From: Gammaproteobacteria bacterium
Lineage (GTDB): Bacteria; Pseudomonadota; Gammaproteobacteria; Steroidobacterales; Steroidobacteraceae
Length of the DNA: 10,045 nt
Reading direction: 5' to 3'
Assembly: GCA_030830595.1 (NCBI GenBank)
Contig: JAURMS010000059.1
Coordinates: 1-10,045 of the forward strand
In this document: piece by piece, positions 6,629-10,045 of the stretch
Numbering within the stretch: the stretch's first letter is position 1
Layout: each line of letters begins with the position of its first letter
Notes under the pieces: model-generated
Databases searched by the model: none
The model's input: the letters and a program-made list of their open reading frames with translations, nothing else
Told to the model about the DNA's origin: nothing
Made by a program: the position numbers and the translations under genes

Positions 6629-7439
6629 GCTGGCAGGTGGGGCAATGGTAGGTGGAGCGCTGGCCGAGCACCTGATGGCGAATGGCCGCTCCGCACCGGC
6701 GGCAGGGTTCGCCATCCCGTTCGTAGACGAAAAGTTTCTGCCGGAAATAGCCGGGCAGACCATCTGCATTGACGTAGTCCCTGAGCGTGGTGCCGCCCAC
6801 CGCGATGGCCTCCGACAGCACTTCGCGAATCGCATCCGCCAGGGCCTGCATACGCGCCCGGCTCACCCGCCCCGCCGGCGTGGTGGGAGCAATGCCCGCC
6901 CGGAACAGCGCTTCACTGGCGTAGATGTTGCCCACGCCGACGACCACCGAGGCGTTCATGATGAAAGACTTAATGGCCACCTTGCGGCCACGGGCGCGCT
7001 GCCAAAGGTGGGATCCGTCGAAGTCGGCTCCCAGCGGTTCCGGGCCCAGATCGTTCAACAGTCGGTGCCGGGACGGGTCGCCGGTGATCCACAGCAGGCA
7101 GCCGAAGCGGCGCGGGTCGTTGAAACGCAGGCAGCGCCCCGAGTCCAGCAGGATATCGACGTGGTCGTGAGTCAGGAGCGGGGTGGCGGGGTCCAGCACG
7201 CGCAGGCTGCCGGTCATCCCGAGGTGGGCCAGCAGGGTGCCGTTGCGGGTGCCCAGGAGCAGGTATTTGGCTCGGCGTTCCACCGAGTCGATGACCTGAC
7301 CGGTCAGGTTGCGGCCGAGTGTGGTGGGGACGGGCCAACGCAGGCGTCGCTCACGCAGCACGACACGGTTGACGGTGTGACCGAGGAGGGCCGGGGCAAT
7401 GCCGCGGCGGGTGGTTTCGACTTCCGGAAGTTCAGGCAC
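6624..7439 (-). CDS. mutM: formamidopyrimidine-DNA glycosylase (Fpg)
   Basis: Bifunctional base-excision repair glycosylase and AP lyase that removes 8-oxoguanine and formamidopyrimidines. The product is 271 residues, normal for the family. The N-terminus MPELPEVETTRRGI gives the catalytic P2 (exposed after Met removal) and E3. K58 in RRAKYLLL, M75 in HLGMTG and the DPRRFG block (108-113) are the expected lysine, void-filling and DNA-contact elements. The C-terminal zinc finger has C246, C249, C266 and C269, with the DNA-binding arginine R261 in QRSTY. The start codon is GTG (7439-7437), fixed by the need for Pro at position 2; no strong Shine-Dalgarno sequence precedes it. It follows rpmG by 23 bases, the E. 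coli rpmBG-mutM arrangement, so it is probably transcribed from the rpmB promoter. Confidence 0.98.
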   Translation of the reverse strand: MPELPEVETTRRGIAPALLGHTVNRVVLRERRLRWPVPTTLGRNLTGQVIDSVERRAKYLLLGTRNGTLLAHLGMTGSLRVLDPATPLLTHDHVDILLDSGRCLRFNDPRRFGCLLWITGDPSRHRLLNDLGPEPLGADFDGSHLWQRARGRKVAIKSFIMNASVVVGVGNIYASEALFRAGIAPTTPAGRVSRARMQALADAIREVLSEAIAVGGTTLRDYVNADGLPGYFRQKLFVYERDGEPCRRCGAAIRHQVLGQRSTYHCPTCQR

Positions 7440-7462
7440 GGGTCAGCCCCGCGCGGGGAAGG

Positions 7463-7618
7463 CTACTTGATCTTGCCTTCCTTGTAGGGGACATGCTTGC
7501 GCACCACCGGGTCGAACTTGCTGACTTCCATCTTCTCGGGATGCAGCCGCTTGTTCTTGGTGGTGGTGTAGAAGTGCCCCGTGCCGGCGGTCGAGACGAG
7601 CTTGATCTTGTCGCGCAT
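7463..7618 (-). CDS. rpmG: 50S ribosomal protein L33
   Basis: A 51-residue basic protein of the large ribosomal subunit. Translation gives MRDKIKLVSTAGTGHFYTTT, then KNKRLHPEKMEVSKFDPVVR and KHVPYKEGKIK, matching the L33 family from end to end. It has no cysteines, so it is the zinc-independent C- form, as in E. coli. AGAGGA (complement of 7628-7633) lies 9 bases before the ATG and serves as ribosome binding site. It sits 25 bases after rpmB and 23 bases before mutM in one operon. Confidence 0.97.
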   Translation of the reverse strand: MRDKIKLVSTAGTGHFYTTTKNKRLHPEKMEVSKFDPVVRKHVPYKEGKIK

Positions 7619-7643
7619 GATGATGGTTCCTCTGGACTACCGG

Positions 7644-7880
7644 TCAGACCTTCTGGCCCGCCGCGCGCAGCTCGGCCACGATGACCTCGATGCCTCGCTT
7701 CTCGATGGTCCGCATGGCAGCCGTGGAGACCCGGAGTGATACCCAGCGCTTCTCGCTTTCCAGCCAGAACCGCTGCTGGTGCAGGTTAGGCAGGAAGCGG
7801 CGGCGCTTCTTGATGTTCGAATGGGACACCTTGTTGCCCGTGGTGGGGCGCTTTCCGGTGACCTGGCAGACTCGGGACAT
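7644..7880 (-). CDS. rpmB: 50S ribosomal protein L28
   Basis: A 78-residue large-subunit ribosomal protein, the same length as in E. coli. It begins MSRVCQVTGKRPTTGN and continues with SHSNIKKRRRFLPNLHQQRF, WLESEKRWVSLRVS and VIVAELRAAGQKV, which is typical gammaproteobacterial L28. The longer reading frame upstream of 7880 is not used, because MSRVC is the family start. GGAG (complement of 7890-7893) is 9 bases upstream of the ATG. A single cysteine remains, so there is no zinc site. It is the first gene of the rpmB-rpmG-mutM operon, with its own promoter in the gap after radC. Confidence 0.98.
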   Translation of the reverse strand: MSRVCQVTGKRPTTGNKVSHSNIKKRRRFLPNLHQQRFWLESEKRWVSLRVSTAAMRTIEKRGIEVIVAELRAAGQKV

Positions 7881-7938
7881 GGCCAAACACTCCATTGACG
7901 GAACGCTCACAGGAGCGATCCAGCGAAAAAGGCCGCGT

Positions 7939-7967
7939 ATTAAACCAGCCCGGGCACGGCTTGGCAA
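7939..7967 (-). promoter_or_regulatory. sigma70-type promoter of rpmB-rpmG-mutM
   Basis: On the minus strand, TTGCCA (7967-7962) and TTTAAT (7944-7939) are separated by exactly 17 bases. Each hexamer matches the sigma70 consensus at 5 of 6 positions, making this the best promoter in the window. Transcription would start near 7932, giving a leader of about 50 bases. That leader holds a small hairpin, CGCTC-ACAG-GAGCG (7904-7917), ahead of the rpmB ribosome binding site. Confidence 0.7.
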
Positions 7968-7999
7968 GGGCTTCCGGGGAGTGCAACCGGAGTCCAGGC

Positions 8000-8009
8000 G
8001 TTACGTAAC
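8000..8009. repeat. 10-bp perfect palindrome GTTACGTAAC upstream of the rpmB promoter
   Basis: A perfect palindrome in the radC/rpmB gap, 33 bases upstream of the predicted rpmB -35 hexamer, centred about 72 bases before the inferred start. It is AT-richer than its surroundings and could be an operator half of a larger site. No regulator is recognised. Confidence 0.4.
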
Positions 8010-8011
8010 CC

Positions 8012-8028
8012 TATGATTTGAAATCATA
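8012..8028. repeat. 17-bp perfect palindrome overlapping the radC stop codon
   Basis: TATGATTTGAAATCATA has two perfect 8-base arms around one central base, standing out as AT-rich in a GC-rich window. It covers the radC TGA (complement of 8024-8026) and lies 15-16 bases, centre to centre, from the GTTACGTAAC palindrome. The stem is AT-rich and no T-tract follows, so a terminator is unlikely. It looks more like a dimeric-protein binding site. TGAT and ATCA are 5 bases apart, so it does not match the FNR spacing of 4. Confidence 0.45.
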
Positions 8029-8692
8029 TCAGGCCGCGCTCGGCCAGTGAGGCGCAGCAACTGTCGCCGACGATCAGGTGGTCCAGCAGCCGAACATCCA
8101 CGAGTGCCAGCGCTTCCCGGAGCCTTCCGGTGATGAGTTCGTCCGCATGGCTCGGCTCGGCGACCCCGGAGGGGTGGTTATGCGCAAGGATGACCGCCGC
8201 CGCCCGGACGTCGAGGGCCCGTTTGACCACGTCCCGTGGATGGACGGTGGCGCCGTCCAGGGTCCCGCGGAACAGTTCCTCGAAGCCCAGCAGCCGGTGA
8301 CGGGTATCCAGGAACAGGCAGCAAAAGACCTCGTGGTCGCGATCGCGGAGCTGGGCGATCAGGAATTCCTGGGCCGCCCTGGGGCTGGCGAGCGCGGGCC
8401 CGTGGCTCAGGCGCTCGAGGTAATGGCGGCGAGCCAGCTCGAGGGCGACCTGCAGCTGCACCCGGCGTGCTGGACCGATCCGCGGCCCGCAGGGCCCGGG
8501 TTCGGCAGACGCGCACAGCAGCCGGCGCAGCGAGCCGAAGTGGTGCAGCAGGCCCCGGGCCGAGCCGAGGCCGCGTGCGCTGCCCCGACCCCCGGACCAC
8601 AGCAGCATCAGCAGTTCGGCCTCGGTGAGGTCGGCCGCCCCCTGCAGGGCGAGCTTTTCGAGCGAGTGATGGACGGTGTGCGGGTTGTTCAT
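8024..8692 (-). CDS. radC: RadC/YicR family JAB1/MPN-domain protein
   Basis: A conserved housekeeping-neighbourhood protein of uncertain function; the name RadC is historical and a DNA repair role is not established. The product is 222 residues, the usual length. The N-terminal LEKLALQGAADLTEAELL is the family's opening helix. A helix-hairpin-helix-like segment follows (IGPARRVQLQVALELARR). The C-terminal half is the JAMM metal site, with E139 in EELFRGT, HNHPSG (H171, H173, S175) and D184, all present. The ATG at 8692 gives the standard N-terminus. An in-frame ATG at 8722 adds ten residues (MPTIARREPA) and has the better ribosome binding site (AGAAGG, 6 bases upstream), so it may be the true start. 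It is divergent from coaBC and upstream of rpmB, as in E. coli (yicR). I saw no clear promoter for it. Confidence 0.92.
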   Translation of the reverse strand: MNNPHTVHHSLEKLALQGAADLTEAELLMLLWSGGRGSARGLGSARGLLHHFGSLRRLLCASAEPGPCGPRIGPARRVQLQVALELARRHYLERLSHGPALASPRAAQEFLIAQLRDRDHEVFCCLFLDTRHRLLGFEELFRGTLDGATVHPRDVVKRALDVRAAAVILAHNHPSGVAEPSHADELITGRLREALALVDVRLLDHLIVGDSCCASLAERGLI

Positions 8693-8810
8693 GGCGGGCT
8701 CTCTGCGGGCTATTGTCGGCATCGGTGCCCTTCTTGGCCGGCGCCTATCCCACCTGATGAGCCAGAAAGCGGCGGTCCTGCATGAGGCCATAACCAACCG
8801 GGATGGGAAG

Positions 8811-8839
8811 TGGTCACTGCGGGCCCCCACGGCGATAAT
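8811..8839 (+). promoter_or_regulatory. putative coaBC promoter, start site near the coaBC ATG
   Basis: TGGTCA (8811-8816, 4 of 6 to consensus) and GATAAT (8834-8839, 5 of 6) are separated by 17 bases. A start 7 bases after the -10 would fall at 8846, the A of the coaBC ATG, implying a leaderless or nearly leaderless mRNA. This agrees with the lack of a Shine-Dalgarno sequence before that ATG. The rest of the radC/coaBC gap shows nothing I can identify. Confidence 0.45.
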
Positions 8840-8845
8840 GCGCCC

Positions 8846-10045
8846 ATGGTGGACATTCCCCGTCGTATCTTGCTGGGCGTAACCGGCGGCATCGCCGCCT
8901 ACAAGTCACCGGATGTGGTCCGTCGGCTGCGCGAGCGCGGCGCCGAGGTGCAGGTGGTCATGACGCCCTCGGCACGCGAGTTCGTCACCCCGCTGACCTT
9001 CCAGGCCGTTTCTGGCCGCGAGGTCAGGGAGTCGCTGTGGGATGCAGAGGCCGAGGCGGCCATGGGCCATATCGAGCTGGCGCGCTGGGCGGAGGCCGTG
9101 CTGATCGCCCCGGCGACGGCCGAGTTCCTGGCCCGGCTCACGCACGGGCGGGCCGATGACCTGCTGGCGACCCTGTGCCTGGCGACCACCGCACCCGTGT
9201 TCGTGGCGCCGGCGATGAACCGCGCCATGTGGGCCAACCCTGCGACGCAGGCCAACGTCCGGACCTTGCTGCAGCGGGGGATCACCGTGCTGGGACCCGC
9301 CCGCGGCGAGCAGGCCTGTGGTGAGGTGGGCGAGGGGCGCATGCTGGAGCCTGCCGAGATCGCGGAGCGCCTGATGCAGCACGTAACCTGCGAGCCCGTG
9401 CTCGCCGGCAGCCGCGTGGTGGTCTCTGCGGGCCCCACCCGCGAGCGCATCGATCCCGTCCGCTACCTCACCAACCGCAGCTCCGGCAAGATGGGCTACG
9501 CCTTGGCGCAGGCCGCTCGCGAGGCCGGCGCGGACGTGGTGCTGGTCTCCGGCCCCGTGGCCCTGGCCTCGCCCCCGGGGGTGCGGGTGGTGTCGGTGGA
9601 AAGCGCGGCCGAGATGCGCCTGGCGGTGCTTGAAGCGGTTGCGGGGGCCGATGTGTATATCGGGGCCGCCGCGGTGGCCGACTACACCCCCGGCGTGGTC
9701 CATCCTCAGAAGCTCAAGAAGGTCGCAGACACCCTGACCCTGGAGCTGGTCCGCGCGCCCGACATCCTGGCCGAGGTGGCAGCCCTTCGCCCCCGCCCTT
9801 TCGTGGTGGGCTTTGCCGCGGAAACCGAGCAGCTGGAGGCCCACGCGCGGATTAAGCTGGAGCGCAAGGCGCTCGACCTGATCGCGGCCAACCTGGTCGG
9901 TGACGAGTCTGGGTTCGATCGGGACGACAACGCCCTGCTGCTGCTCTGGCCGGGCGGGCAGTTGGCCCTGGAACAGGATTCCAAGCTGGCCCTCGCGAGG
10001 CAATTGGTTCGGCAGATCGCTCTCCTGCGGTCGCCTGAGCAGAGG
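8846..10045 (+). CDS. coaBC: bifunctional phosphopantothenoylcysteine decarboxylase / phosphopantothenate-cysteine ligase, 3' end cut by window
   Basis: Catalyses two successive steps of coenzyme A synthesis: CTP-dependent addition of cysteine to 4'-phosphopantothenate, then FMN-dependent decarboxylation to 4'-phosphopantetheine. The frame is open for 400 codons to the window edge. E. coli Dfp is 406 residues, so only a few residues should be missing. The CoaC half (about 1-180) starts with LLGVTGGIAAYK and carries H75 (HIELARW), N125 (PAMN) and C158 (ACGE). The CoaB half has GPTRERIDPVRYLTNRSSGK with N210, AAAVADY, and K289 in the KLKK motif. These five residues fall at the E. coli numbers, which supports the ATG at 8846. 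An ATG at 8838 is out of frame. The gene is divergent from radC, as in E. coli. Confidence 0.97.
   Translation, partial: MVDIPRRILLGVTGGIAAYKSPDVVRRLRERGAEVQVVMTPSAREFVTPLTFQAVSGREVRESLWDAEAEAAMGHIELARWAEAVLIAPATAEFLARLTHGRADDLLATLCLATTAPVFVAPAMNRAMWANPATQANVRTLLQRGITVLGPARGEQACGEVGEGRMLEPAEIAERLMQHVTCEPVLAGSRVVVSAGPTRERIDPVRYLTNRSSGKMGYALAQAAREAGADVVLVSGPVALASPPGVRVVSVESAAEMRLAVLEAVAGADVYIGAAAVADYTPGVVHPQKLKKVADTLTLELVRAPDILAEVAALRPRPFVVGFAAETEQLEAHARIKLERKALDLIAANLVGDESGFDRDDNALLLLWPGGQLALEQDSKLALARQLVRQIALLRSPEQR

Noticed and set aside
7447..7458. CCCCGCGCGGGG palindrome between rpmG and mutM as a terminator
   Set aside because: A perfect palindrome without a loop or T-tract, between two genes of a conserved operon; probably chance in GC-rich sequence.
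6645..7487. 280-codon plus-strand open frame across mutM
   Set aside because: Antisense to mutM, whose catalytic N-terminus and zinc finger are unmistakable.
8012..8028. 17-bp palindrome as an FNR/CRP-family site
   Set aside because: FNR needs TTGAT-N4-ATCAA; here TGAT and ATCA are 5 bases apart and the outer bases differ, so the identity is left open.
8906..10003. 365-codon minus-strand open frame opposite coaBC
   Set aside because: It is antisense to a gene with all catalytic residues in place; long antisense frames are expected in GC-rich coding DNA, and its translation has no recognisable domain.

Overview
The window is a gene-dense, GC-rich stretch of a proteobacterial chromosome, most likely from a gammaproteobacterium. 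Three things point there. The end of the window has the E. coli-type order coaBC (divergent) / radC-rpmB-rpmG-mutM. The glutamate-cysteine ligase is the gammaproteobacterial GshA type. TyrA is a chorismate mutase-prephenate dehydrogenase fusion. The high GC suggests a Chromatiales/Ectothiorhodospiraceae-like or Xanthomonadales-like lineage rather than an enteric one, but this is a guess.

Layout, left to right. Positions 1-2042 (+ strand): the 3' end of a DUF885-family protein, then gshA 6 bases later. Positions 2055-3508 (- strand): pdxH, followed by an overlapping Fe/B12-type ABC transporter ATPase gene. The ATPase gene converges on gshA. Positions 3594-6605 (+ strand): tyrA, a DUF484-GGDEF diguanylate cyclase whose start overlaps the tyrA stop (ATGA), and an M55 D-aminopeptidase-like gene. 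These look like one operon driven from the pdxH/tyrA intergenic region. Positions 6624-8692 (- strand): radC, rpmB, rpmG and mutM. rpmB has a good sigma70-type promoter of its own in the radC/rpmB gap. Positions 8846-10045 (+ strand): coaBC, running off the window only a few residues short of its expected end.

The content is core metabolism and housekeeping: glutathione synthesis, PLP salvage, tyrosine synthesis, coenzyme A synthesis, base-excision repair and two ribosomal proteins. Every enzyme whose active-site residues I could check looks intact. I saw no mobile elements, phage genes, CRISPR arrays, tRNA or rRNA genes, and no frameshifted genes. No stretch over 300 bases lacks a gene; the largest gaps are 143 bases (radC/rpmB) and 153 bases (radC/coaBC).

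I did not find a convincing undescribed system. The observations worth a second look are modest: the coupling of tyrA to a diguanylate cyclase and a D-aminopeptidase; an ABC ATPase without visible partners embedded in the end of pdxH; two AT-rich palindromes upstream of the ribosomal-protein promoter; a possible leaderless promoter on coaBC; and inverted repeats that contain both stop codons at each of the two convergent gene junctions.
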